Shown piece by piece: positions 1 through 6,196 of a stretch of DNA of 7,867 nt. How positions within the stretch are numbered: position 1 is the first letter of the stretch; every line of letters begins with the position of its first letter. The notes beneath the pieces were generated by a model. It made no database searches. It saw nothing but the letters and a program-made list of their open reading frames with translations, and was not told the origin of the DNA. Both the position numbers and the translations under genes were made by a program. Origin of the DNA: JBBRRP01 sp964609655. Its GTDB lineage: Bacteria; Myxococcota_A; Polyangia; Polyangiales; Polyangiaceae. The DNA is taken from NCBI GenBank assembly GCA_964609655.1, contig CAZSUA010000264.1, forward strand, positions 1 to 7,867. Reading direction: 5' to 3'.

Positions 1-15
1 GTCCTCTAATTCAGG

Positions 16-43
16 GCGCTGCGTGCAACAACTGTTCAGCGCT
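16..43 (-). terminator. possible weak stem-loop after the CNB gene
   Basis: GCGCTG at 16-21 can pair with CAGCGC at 37-42, extendable by one G-U pair, around a 15-nt loop. It lies just beyond the stop codon of the minus-strand CNB gene (stop at 49-51), where a terminator would sit. No T-rich tract follows on the minus strand, so an intrinsic terminator is doubtful. It could be a transcript-end hairpin or chance pairing in GC-rich DNA. Confidence 0.22.
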
Positions 44-48
44 GGGAT

Positions 49-591
49 CTAAGCGCGAGCTTTCGGCTCGCGGCGACTCAGGTAACTGTCGAGCAAATTT
101 GCGGTAAAATCCGCTAAAATCCCGTCAGCGACGCGCAACCGGCGACTCAATTCGCGCGCCACGTTGAGCACGATGAGCGCGTACGCTTTGAGATCATGCC
201 GGTACAGAGAATCCAAATCTTGCGCAGAAATCCGCACCAGCTGGCACGGCGCGAGCGCCCGCACCGTGGCGGAGCGGCGCTGAATATCCACCAGCCCCAT
301 TTCACCAAACCAATCCCCGGGCCCGAGGATCGCCACCCGCACCTCCGTGCCTCGGCGGCTGTGCTTGAGGATCTCCATCTCGCCCCGCAACACCACGAAC
401 ATGTCGCGAGCTTCTTCGCCCTCCCGAAAGATGAATTCGCCAACCTGCGGACACACCACTCTCAGCTCTTTGGCCAGATAGGCCAGCGCCTCTTCCGAAA
501 GCGCGCCAAAAAGCGCTTGGTCGCGCAATTCTGCAGGGGTGACCTGTTCGGGACGTTCAGAATCGCGGGTGGGGATTTGCTCAGCGATCAT
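49..591 (-). CDS. cyclic-nucleotide-binding domain protein without DNA-binding domain
   Basis: This 180-residue protein is a stand-alone Crp/CNB-type sensor module. A CNB beta-roll spans about residues 26-140. The phosphate-binding cassette is visible as FGEMGL at 95-100, with Glu97, followed by RRSATV at 105-110, with Arg106. These are the Glu and Arg that normally contact the ribose and the cyclic phosphate, so ligand binding looks intact. A helical C-terminal part (about 133-160) matches the family's C-helix. No helix-turn-helix follows, so unlike CRP/FNR it should not bind DNA and more likely acts on a partner protein. There is no signal peptide or membrane segment, so it is probably cytoplasmic. 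The ATG at 589-591 lies 7 nt past the stop of the upstream acetyltransferase gene, with only a weak purine stretch before it, which suggests translational coupling. Whether the ligand is cAMP, cGMP or another nucleotide cannot be read from the sequence. Confidence 0.9.
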   Translation of the reverse strand: MIAEQIPTRDSERPEQVTPAELRDQALFGALSEEALAYLAKELRVVCPQVGEFIFREGEEARDMFVVLRGEMEILKHSRRGTEVRVAILGPGDWFGEMGLVDIQRRSATVRALAPCQLVRISAQDLDSLYRHDLKAYALIVLNVARELSRRLRVADGILADFTANLLDSYLSRREPKARA

Positions 592-597
592 CGGGCG

Positions 598-1041
598 TTA
601 ACTTTCGAGGCTCTTAGTGAAAACGGCGCGCGGCCGAGCGGGACCGGCGTAATCCTCAATGATATCTACGGTCCAACCCACGGCGCGGTGGAACGCGATC
701 GAGCCATCGTTGCCGACAGATGTGATCGCCTTGAGGCGCTGGCAACCGGCACTTCGCGCATTTTCCTCGAAGGATTGGTAAAGCACCTTACCGACTCCGC
801 GTCGCCGAAAGTCGGGATGGATACCCACCAGGTGCACGTAGCCTTCCTTCGGAGGCCCAGGAGCCACAAAGCCCAACAGGAAACCTGCGACGACGCCCTC
901 GTGTTCTACCACCCGCGCCATCTGACCCAGCTCGTAAAAGAAGAGCGGATGCGCCAGGGCTGTCGATGGCCCACCCCACCAACGGTCAATGATTTGAACG
1001 ATGTGGTCGTAGTCGTTTTTTCCGAGAGGTCGTGTGATCAT
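598..1041 (-). CDS. GNAT-family N-acetyltransferase
   Basis: This is a 147-residue GNAT protein of typical single-domain length, expected to transfer an acetyl group from acetyl-CoA to an amine. Motif A is clear: a beta-4 strand YVHLVGIHP (68-76) followed by the pyrophosphate-binding loop RRRGVG (79-84) and helix alpha-3. Motif B appears as NDGSIAFHRAVGW (111-123), matching the usual N..S..FY...GF pattern. The substrate-binding N-terminal part (about 1-60) is variable and does not reveal the substrate. RimI-like protein acetylation or small-molecule acetylation are both possible. The ATG at 1039-1041 is preceded by AGGG (plus-strand positions 1049-1052) at normal spacing, supporting this start. 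The gene is first in a probable two-gene operon with the CNB gene, and it is divergent from rpe. Confidence 0.9.
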   Translation of the reverse strand: MITRPLGKNDYDHIVQIIDRWWGGPSTALAHPLFFYELGQMARVVEHEGVVAGFLLGFVAPGPPKEGYVHLVGIHPDFRRRGVGKVLYQSFEENARSAGCQRLKAITSVGNDGSIAFHRAVGWTVDIIEDYAGPARPRAVFTKSLES

Positions 1042-1236
1042 GGTCGAGCCCTAAGCGTGGCGTCGTGGCCGAACAGGCCGGCTGCCCCTAGCATGCGGGA
1101 TTTGGCCTGCTAAGGTTCTGTGGGTAAACCACTGATCTTGCAAGCCTAAATCACGAGCCCAGGTGTGGTTGTCAGCCGGCGGTCCTGCCCGTCGTGCTGG
1201 CGCGCTGCGGGTCGGTCGGTTAACGAGGGGTGTCGT
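1042..1236. other. divergent intergenic region between GNAT/CNB operon and rpe
   Basis: This 195-bp stretch separates two divergent genes and must hold promoters for both directions unless they lie further away. For rpe, a weak sigma70-like pair is visible: TTGGCC at 1102-1107 and TAAACC at 1125-1130 with 17-nt spacing, which matches the consensus only partly. A small hairpin, GTGG (1120-1123) with CCAC (1129-1132), overlaps the putative -10. No convincing promoter is seen for the minus direction, and no tRNA or riboswitch fold is recognisable. Confidence 0.3.
1225..1230 (+). promoter_or_regulatory. ribosome binding site of rpe
   Basis: GAGGGG sits 6 nt before the ATG at 1237-1239. This strong Shine-Dalgarno sequence, together with the first conserved residues of Rpe beginning right after this ATG, fixes the start. 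An in-frame upstream codon at 1165 would add 24 residues that do not resemble the family. Confidence 0.75.
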
Positions 1237-1902
1237 ATGCCGCATCGCGTTTTGATCGCTCCGTCCGTCCTCAGTGCCGATCTCGCCCGCCTGGCTGAAG
1301 AGGTCGCTGTTGTTGAAGCAGCTGGGGCTGATTGGATCCATGTGGATGTGATGGACGGCCGTTTCGTGCCGAACATCACCCTCGGAATTCCGGTCGTCCG
1401 CAGCTTGCGCCGTGTGACGCGTCTCCCGCTCGATGTACATCTGATGATGCTGGAGCCTGAACGCTACCTGGCTGAATTCGCTGAGGCCGGCGCCGATACC
1501 CTGAGCGTACATGTGGAGGCATGTGTGCACTTGCAGCGAACGCTGTCGCTGATCCGCTCACTCGGCAAGCGTGCGGGCGCGGTGCTCAACCCGCACACGC
1601 CCGAGGACGTGCTGCGCTACGTGCTGTCGGATCTGGATTTGATACTGGTGATGAGCGTTAATCCGGGTTTTGGTGGGCAAAGCTTCATCCCTGCGATGCT
1701 TGATAAATTGGCGAAAATCCGCAAGATGATCGACGAAAGTGGCTTTCCGATCCTGCTTGAGGTGGATGGCGGGATCGATGCTCGCACGGCCCCCTTGGTG
1801 GTGAACGCCGGAGCCCGAGTGCTCGTAGCGGGCTCCGCCATTTTTGGGCATCTAGATCGAGAGGCCCAGATTCGGGCGCTGCGCGCCGCGGCGGAGAGCT
1901 GA
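1237..1902 (+). CDS. rpe: ribulose-phosphate 3-epimerase
   Basis: This enzyme interconverts D-ribulose 5-phosphate and D-xylulose 5-phosphate in the pentose phosphate pathway (and the Calvin cycle where present), in the cytoplasm. The 221 residues match the family's usual length and form a TIM barrel. Signature segments appear in order: IAPSVLSADL (7-16), HVDVMDGRFVPN (35-46), DVHLM (66-70), VNPGFGGQ (141-148), LEVDGGI (174-180) and VAGSAIF (197-203). The metal ligands and acid/base residues His35, Asp37, His68 and Asp177 are all present, as are the phosphate-binding glycine loops. The enzyme should therefore be active. The start is set by a strong GAGGGG six nt upstream. The lipoprotein gene begins 6 nt after the stop, so the two are probably cotranscribed. 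Confidence 0.97.
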   Translation: MPHRVLIAPSVLSADLARLAEEVAVVEAAGADWIHVDVMDGRFVPNITLGIPVVRSLRRVTRLPLDVHLMMLEPERYLAEFAEAGADTLSVHVEACVHLQRTLSLIRSLGKRAGAVLNPHTPEDVLRYVLSDLDLILVMSVNPGFGGQSFIPAMLDKLAKIRKMIDESGFPILLEVDGGIDARTAPLVVNAGARVLVAGSAIFGHLDREAQIRALRAAAES

Positions 1903-1908
1903 GTTCGG

Positions 1909-3294
1909 GTGCCGAACGCGCGGGCTGGCTGCTATCTCCTGGGCGCGGTGTTGGCGACTGGGTGTGCACGGTCGGAGCTGAAGCCCGCACTGCCGAGTGC
2001 ACCACCCAACGCGCTCGAAAGTCCCGCGCCGGCTGCGGGCGCCGAAGCGTTTCCAGGCGCCAAAGAGGACCTGCAAAGCCTGGTGCTTCGAGTTCTTTCG
2101 GGTGTTTCGAAGCTCAGGGAGTTGCGGCCCAAAGGTTCAATCCGAACCAAGGAAACAACCCGCGAGGAGATGCGCGCCTGGCTGAAAGATCAGCTGGCGA
2201 GCGAGGTGCCCGCCGAGGTCATGGCGGGGAATGCTGCGTTTCTTTTGGCGCTAGGGCTTGTGCCAGCGGACTTCGACTATGCCGCCTCAATCGAACGCCT
2301 CATGACGCAGCAGCTTGCTGGCTTCTACGATCCCAAGACCAAGACCATGCACTTGCTCTCCGATCTGCGCGCCGAGGATCGCAAAGCGACTTTGGACCAC
2401 GAGCTGGTGCACGCACTCCAGGATCAGCACTTTGATTTAGAACGCCTCACGGCCTGGCGTTCTGACGCCACGGACGAACAAAGCGCTGTGCACGGCCTGG
2501 CTGAGGGAGACGCCACCAGTGCGATGCTGCAAGGCATGCTGGCGCCCGGACAACATGCGGAAGATCTGCCGGACGAAATGCTGTTGGCCCAGGCCGAAAG
2601 CTCGCTCGGCAACTCCCCTGAAATCGACGTGCCCAATATTATCAAACGCAGCCTCTTAGCGCCCTATACGGACGGCCTCAAGCTGGTGCACTGGGCTCGT
2701 CGACGCGGTGGCTGGGCTTCAGTCGATGAGTTGTGGCGGCGTATGCCGGCAAGCTCCGAGCAAATGTTGCACCCAGAAAAGTGGCTCAGCGACGAGCGTC
2801 CGGAATCCGTTGCAGTGCCAGTGCCTACCCCAGGCGCTCCTCCGCAAGCGGTCTTGTATCACGATGTCTTGGGCGAACAATCCGTGCGGATCCTGCTTGA
2901 GGAATGGCTAACGAGATCCGAGGCAAGCGCGGGCGCGAGCGATTGGGCAGGGGATCGGTTGGCGGTATTTCGGAGCGCTGAACTCTGGTCACTGGCCTGG
3001 CATCTCCGAACCGATGATGGGGAGGCCGCAACGCGCACTCGCGTGGCTCTGCAACGCGGGCTGCTGGCTTCAACGCCACAAGCTAACGTCGCACTAACCG
3101 CTGAGCAGGTCCAACGTATGGTCCGCCAGCAGGGGGGCTGCCGTGAACGACCGGACCTTGGACCGATCGCCGTACTGGGCGAAGGCCGTTCAGTGGTGAT
3201 CGTGGCGGGCCCGTATCGAAAACAGAATGGGCGCCTGGTTTCAGCCAGCAATTGCCACTCGGCGTTGGCCTGGGCTCGCGCTGTCATCCAATAG
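1909..3294 (+). CDS. putative lipoprotein zinc metallopeptidase (HExxH family)
   Basis: This 461-residue protein starts at GTG 1909, with GGAGAG at 1893-1898 upstream. The N-terminus has a short hydrophobic stretch ending in LATGC, with Cys19 as a possible lipidation site; the lipobox is imperfect because Ala, not Leu, is at -3. A Pro/Ala-rich linker follows (about 26-48). The central domain holds GFYDP (138-142), then DHELVHALQDQ (163-173), whose His164, Glu165 and His168 form an HExxH zinc motif, and GLAEGDA (196-202), where Glu199 is a plausible third ligand, a gluzincin-like layout. Next come APYTDGLKLV (251-260), RGGW (266-269) and EQMLHPEKW (284-292), a block I recognise from a widespread uncharacterised family of HExxH proteins, and a Trp-rich C-terminal part. 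All putative catalytic residues are intact. The substrate is unknown. It follows rpe by 6 nt, probably in one operon. Peptidase activity is inferred from the motif only. Confidence 0.85.
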   Translation: MPNARAGCYLLGAVLATGCARSELKPALPSAPPNALESPAPAAGAEAFPGAKEDLQSLVLRVLSGVSKLRELRPKGSIRTKETTREEMRAWLKDQLASEVPAEVMAGNAAFLLALGLVPADFDYAASIERLMTQQLAGFYDPKTKTMHLLSDLRAEDRKATLDHELVHALQDQHFDLERLTAWRSDATDEQSAVHGLAEGDATSAMLQGMLAPGQHAEDLPDEMLLAQAESSLGNSPEIDVPNIIKRSLLAPYTDGLKLVHWARRRGGWASVDELWRRMPASSEQMLHPEKWLSDERPESVAVPVPTPGAPPQAVLYHDVLGEQSVRILLEEWLTRSEASAGASDWAGDRLAVFRSAELWSLAWHLRTDDGEAATRTRVALQRGLLASTPQANVALTAEQVQRMVRQQGGCRERPDLGPIAVLGEGRSVVIVAGPYRKQNGRLVSASNCHSALAWARAVIQ

Positions 3295-3305
3295 CCGGTT
3301 GCGCA

Positions 3306-3324
3306 CCGTCCGTAATCCGGACGG
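3306..3324 (+). terminator. terminator-like hairpin after the metallopeptidase gene
   Basis: CCGTCCG (3306-3312) pairs perfectly with CGGACGG (3318-3324) around a 5-nt loop, TAATC. It begins 11 nt after the stop codon of the metallopeptidase gene, where a terminator of the rpe transcript is expected. The following bases are not T-rich, so intrinsic termination would be weak. The right arm recurs at 3378-3384, giving an alternative pairing partner. Confidence 0.4.
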
Positions 3325-3496
3325 CTGTCGGACAGTTGAGACACAATGACTCACCCGGTTACCCGTGACCCACCTATCGGACGGCTGAGCGAACCAAAGT
3401 GTTTCAGGCTCAATCAGCACATATATAGGCTATTACTCACTGTCTGCTTTCGCTGCTGAGCCGGGAGCAACTCGAAGATGCCCCGCATGACGGCTG
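3318..3496 (+). repeat. three dispersed GACGGCTG copies
   Basis: CGGACGGCTG occurs at 3318-3327 and again at 3378-3387. The core GACGGCTG occurs a third time at 3489-3496. The first two copies are exactly 60 nt apart, and CCGGTT (3295-3300 and 3355-3360) repeats with the same 60-nt offset, so two short blocks keep register while the sequence between them has diverged. They could be operator half-sites, the remnant of a 60-bp duplication, or chance. Confidence 0.4.
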
Positions 3497-3521
3497 GCAC
3501 GTAGATTGCTTGGACCTAACT

Positions 3522-3534
3522 GAGAGAGAGAGAG
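3522..3534 (+). repeat. GA dinucleotide tract acting as ribosome binding site
   Basis: Six and a half GA units end 2 nt before the ATG at 3537-3539. The purine tract contains several overlapping GAGAG segments that could serve as a Shine-Dalgarno sequence at various spacings. Because it is a simple repeat, slippage could change the spacing, or change the frame if translation starts at the in-frame TTG 3510. Confidence 0.5.
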
Positions 3535-3536
3535 CC

Positions 3537-4046
3537 ATGTCAGCGCGTCCTGCCCGAAGACAGTCCAGGTTGAAGTTGTCTAAAGCATCGGCGCTCGCGC
3601 CCAGCTCCTGGATCGCGTTGCTAGCTGCCACCAGCTTGGGCCTCAGCAACGTCCATTGCGTGCGGACCACCATTGCATCTCGCTCCATCGCACCCGATTT
3701 GCTCCACGGAGCCTGCCGGCTGATCGTTCAGTCCTACGCGCCCGGTGCCGTAGCGGCCGATCAGATCGCAGCCGGCGCGAGGCCGTTGGCTTCGGCGCAA
3801 CGATCCATCACGAGCGAAGAGCTCAGGCAGGGTGTCCAGATAGATCTGCTGCATGTGGATGGTGAGGCACGGGCGGAAGAGGCGCACGTCGTCGCGTGGG
3901 TGGAGCAGGGGGAGCCTGATCTGGAATTTGATGCTCGGACTGCCCGCCCGGGAGCAGGGTCGATGTTTGGCCAAGGCGACACGGGCAGCACCCACGCGAC
4001 GGGGCACGTCTGGCTGCAGCCGTTTCGCGACAGATCGGCGAGCTAG
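3537..4046 (+). CDS. small hypothetical protein, probably exported
   Basis: I do not recognise this 169-residue protein. The N-terminus is basic (residues 5-16 contain five Arg and two Lys) and is followed by a short hydrophobic run, WIALLAATSLGL (25-36), consistent with a signal peptide or membrane anchor. Cys41 follows, but without a proper lipobox. The rest has no further membrane segments. It contains a stretch with beta-strand character (VQIDLLHVDGEAR, then HVVAWVE, about 100-123), an acidic EPDLEFDAR (126-134) and a Gly/Ser-rich segment (139-153). High GC at third codon positions in this frame supports a real gene, and a shorter minus-strand frame here is less convincing. The ATG at 3537 follows the GA tract; an in-frame TTG at 3510 would add nine residues. 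Its stop codon overlaps the stop of the convergent transglutaminase gene. Confidence 0.65.
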   Translation: MSARPARRQSRLKLSKASALAPSSWIALLAATSLGLSNVHCVRTTIASRSIAPDLLHGACRLIVQSYAPGAVAADQIAAGARPLASAQRSITSEELRQGVQIDLLHVDGEARAEEAHVVAWVEQGEPDLEFDARTARPGAGSMFGQGDTGSTHATGHVWLQPFRDRSAS

Positions 4047-4055
4047 GCGGCTCGC
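4038..4055. terminator. stem-loop over the convergent stop codons
   Basis: GCGAGC (4038-4043) pairs with GCTCGC (4050-4055) around a 6-nt loop. The shared CTAG that holds both stop codons lies at the 5' arm and loop. The position between two convergent genes suits a bidirectional terminator, but neither side carries a T-rich tract, so function is uncertain. Confidence 0.35.
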
Positions 4056-6196
4056 TGCTTCTCGGGGCGGAATTGGCGGAGCTGCTTGACCCGGAGGGAA
4101 AATTCTCGCCGCCCCTGCTCGCTGAGGGAGAGACCGCCGAAGCGCGCTTTTAGGTAAATCTCGGTCAGCTCGTAGACTTCGGACGCCAACGGATGCGAAA
4201 GCGCGCGCAAGGCACGCGCATGGCCGAGTGGCGGCGTACTTGGAAAGCGACCAATCCCTTGCGCTACCAGCGCCGCGTCGAGCGCCGCATACAGCTCAAC
4301 CACTTGAGAGAGCTGTCGTGCGAGGGGTTGTTTCGGAGTCTGCGCCGAGCCCACCCGCCACCCCCTCCGACGCAGCCATAGCACCAAGTAGACCAGTAAT
4401 ACGGCCCCCGCGAGCAGCAGGAGGAGGCGACGGGGGGAGCCCAACGCGAATTTGAAGCCAGGGCGAGCGCTCAGCTTTCCGTAGTTGGAGCGCACGGTGT
4501 CGAGCAGCGAAATCTGCTGTTTTAGATCATAGCCCACCACGTGCTGGTTCCAGCGCTGCGTCGTGGCATCCAGAAAATCCCGAAGCTGCGCAGCTGCGCC
4601 ACTCATTTCGCTCACCGGCGCGGAGTCGGCTGGCGGCGTTGGATCGAAACGGATCCACCCGAGCCGCGGAATATACGCCTCGACCCAAGAGTGCGCGTCG
4701 CCCTGCCGCACGGCATAAAATCGGCCGTATTGATTGAACGTACCCCCAACAAAACCTGTGACATTGCGGGAGGCGATTCCAACCGTTCGCAGCATCATGG
4801 CCATTGCCGTGGAGTAGTATTCGCAGTGGCCGCGCCGGGACTCGAACAAGAAATGATCGAGCGGATTTTTCGTGGCACCCGAGGGTGTGTTGAGGTCGTA
4901 ACGATAACCCTTGCGCAGGCGGGTTTCGATGGCACGGGCCTGAGCCATCGGGTTCGGTAGACCTTGGATCCATTCCTGGGCGAGTGCCGAAGTGCGCGCT
5001 GTGAGATTCCGCGGCAACGTCAGGTAGCGCGCGTAATCGGAGGGACGGAGCAGATCGAACGGCTGCTCGTGGGGCCCAGCTACAAACACCTCATAGCGCA
5101 GGCCACGCTCGGAAGCGCCCTCATATTCCAGCTGATTTTCACTACCCAAGAACAGGGTCGCCTGGGGCTGACTGATCGTGGCTGGCTGACTCAAAAGGCG
5201 GAGCGCGATCGTTTTGGGTGGGAGAAACACTACTGGCGGCTCGATGGGCTCAAGCTCGATCCGCATCCGATTGTCCGCGGCAAAATCAGGGTTGCGATAG
5301 AGTTGCACCTCAGCCCCGAACTGCACAGCGGGGATCCGCTGCTTCAGGGAACGCGACCAACTCCGACCGTCGTACGTATCGAAGGCTGTTCCGCGCAGAT
5401 AGAGCGCAAGCCGCGGAGGAGGTTCTGCTGGCAAGCCCGGATAGTGCACCCGCATTGCAATGGCTGAATCGGCGCGCAGCCGCCCCACGCCACCCAAATC
5501 AACTCGATCACTGAAACCAATCATGCGCTCAGGGCGGGCACGATTGAGCAACAGGAGCGACAGCCCCACGCGGGGAAACAGCACGAAAAGCAGCGCCGTG
5601 AACAAAAAAATGGGCACCGACATCAGACACGTCAGGGCCAAAAAGGGCCGACCAATCACCCGTCGGCTGCGTAGGATGCGCGGCACATCCACGGGTAGGC
5701 CGGTGCGGTCGCGGGCTCCTTGCCGGTAGTTGCCCTCCACTTCGCGGCGCAGATGGCTCAGCACCAACGCGCCCGGTGCGACCATTAGGAAACCAACAAA
5801 ACACAACCCATACGAGATCCCACCGCCGAGGACTGTGCCCGCTATGAGGTGCAAAAGGGCCAGCACGATCACCTGCTGATCGTGAGCCGCACCGCGGCGA
5901 GTCGCGAGGCGGATCACCTGCAAAGCAGCCGCAAACTCGATCGAAAGGGGCAGAAATTCCGCGCCCATGCTGAAACGCACGATCTGAAGCGTGAGCAGGG
6001 AAAGCGGGCCGACAAAACCCAAATGCCGAATGATGGCTCGATCTTGAAAGCGCTCGGGGATCGAGAGGGCCAACACCAATCCAATCAGCACTGCCCAACT
6101 CATCATGTGGTTGAGCTCGCCCGAACTCACGAGTGCAATGACGCCGAGCGCGGCCAGCGCGTCGGTCATGATGCGATGAATGAGTCCAAACCTCAC
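4043..6196 (-). CDS. tgpA: TgpA-like membrane transglutaminase (DUF3488 / transglutaminase core / DUF4129)
   Basis: This 717-residue protein matches the TgpA architecture. About seven hydrophobic segments lie in the N-terminal DUF3488 region (roughly 11-24, 31-46, 59-76, 80-95, 107-126, 128-147 and 184-207). A large periplasmic part follows, then a final membrane helix (about 589-607) and a cytoplasmic DUF4129-like tail (about 620-710). The transglutaminase core shows RRGHCEYYSTAM (454-465, Cys458), GDAHSWVEAY (499-508, His502) and RFDPTPP (516-522, Asp518), a complete Cys-His-Asp triad. In Pseudomonas aeruginosa the homologue is essential; its physiological substrate is not settled. The GTG start at 6194-6196 overlaps the stop of the DUF58 gene as GTGA, implying translational coupling; an in-frame ATG lies nine codons later (6167-6169). 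The gene is the last of the moxR cluster. It could act as a protease or transglutaminase on envelope proteins. Confidence 0.93.
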   Translation of the reverse strand: MRFGLIHRIMTDALAALGVIALVSSGELNHMMSWAVLIGLVLALSIPERFQDRAIIRHLGFVGPLSLLTLQIVRFSMGAEFLPLSIEFAAALQVIRLATRRGAAHDQQVIVLALLHLIAGTVLGGGISYGLCFVGFLMVAPGALVLSHLRREVEGNYRQGARDRTGLPVDVPRILRSRRVIGRPFLALTCLMSVPIFLFTALLFVLFPRVGLSLLLLNRARPERMIGFSDRVDLGGVGRLRADSAIAMRVHYPGLPAEPPPRLALYLRGTAFDTYDGRSWSRSLKQRIPAVQFGAEVQLYRNPDFAADNRMRIELEPIEPPVVFLPPKTIALRLLSQPATISQPQATLFLGSENQLEYEGASERGLRYEVFVAGPHEQPFDLLRPSDYARYLTLPRNLTARTSALAQEWIQGLPNPMAQARAIETRLRKGYRYDLNTPSGATKNPLDHFLFESRRGHCEYYSTAMAMMLRTVGIASRNVTGFVGGTFNQYGRFYAVRQGDAHSWVEAYIPRLGWIRFDPTPPADSAPVSEMSGAAAQLRDFLDATTQRWNQHVVGYDLKQQISLLDTVRSNYGKLSARPGFKFALGSPRRLLLLLAGAVLLVYLVLWLRRRGWRVGSAQTPKQPLARQLSQVVELYAALDAALVAQGIGRFPSTPPLGHARALRALSHPLASEVYELTEIYLKARFGGLSLSEQGRREFSLRVKQLRQFRPEKQRAA

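Larger units (their letters stand above)
3295..3536 (+). promoter_or_regulatory. leader/promoter region of the small exported-protein gene
   Basis: This 242-bp gap lies between the metallopeptidase gene and the next plus-strand gene. It holds the hairpin at 3306-3324, the 10-mer CGGACGGCTG twice (3318-3327 and 3378-3387) and a shorter copy GACGGCTG at 3489-3496. An AT-rich island at 3421-3436, with TATATA at 3422-3427, stands out in this GC-rich DNA and is the best -10 candidate, although no good -35 is seen. A promoter there would give a leader of roughly 100 nt. Confidence 0.35.

Noticed and set aside
196..1113. A 305-codon open frame on the plus strand, antisense to both the CNB and GNAT genes
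   Set aside because: It crosses two clearly recognisable minus-strand genes and their junction, and its translation is rich in Arg, His and Pro with no recognisable domain, as expected for an antisense shadow in GC-rich DNA.
1165..1236. Upstream start for rpe adding 24 residues
   Set aside because: The added residues do not look like Rpe, and a strong GAGGGG ribosome binding site sits right before the ATG at 1237.
1042..1236. Possible tRNA or riboswitch in the divergent gap
   Set aside because: Only short 4-bp hairpins such as GTGG/CCAC are present; no cloverleaf, T-loop or known riboswitch core was found.
3621..4007. A 128-codon minus-strand frame opposite the orphan exported protein
   Set aside because: It lacks a recognisable domain, and the plus-strand frame is longer and has a signal-like N-terminus, a purine-rich site before its ATG and GC-rich third codon positions. 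It is the main alternative if the plus-strand gene is not real.
5529..6098. A 189-codon minus-strand frame inside the tgpA gene
   Set aside because: It lies in another frame of a clear tgpA coding region, and its translation is Pro/Arg/Ser-rich without membrane segments or motifs.
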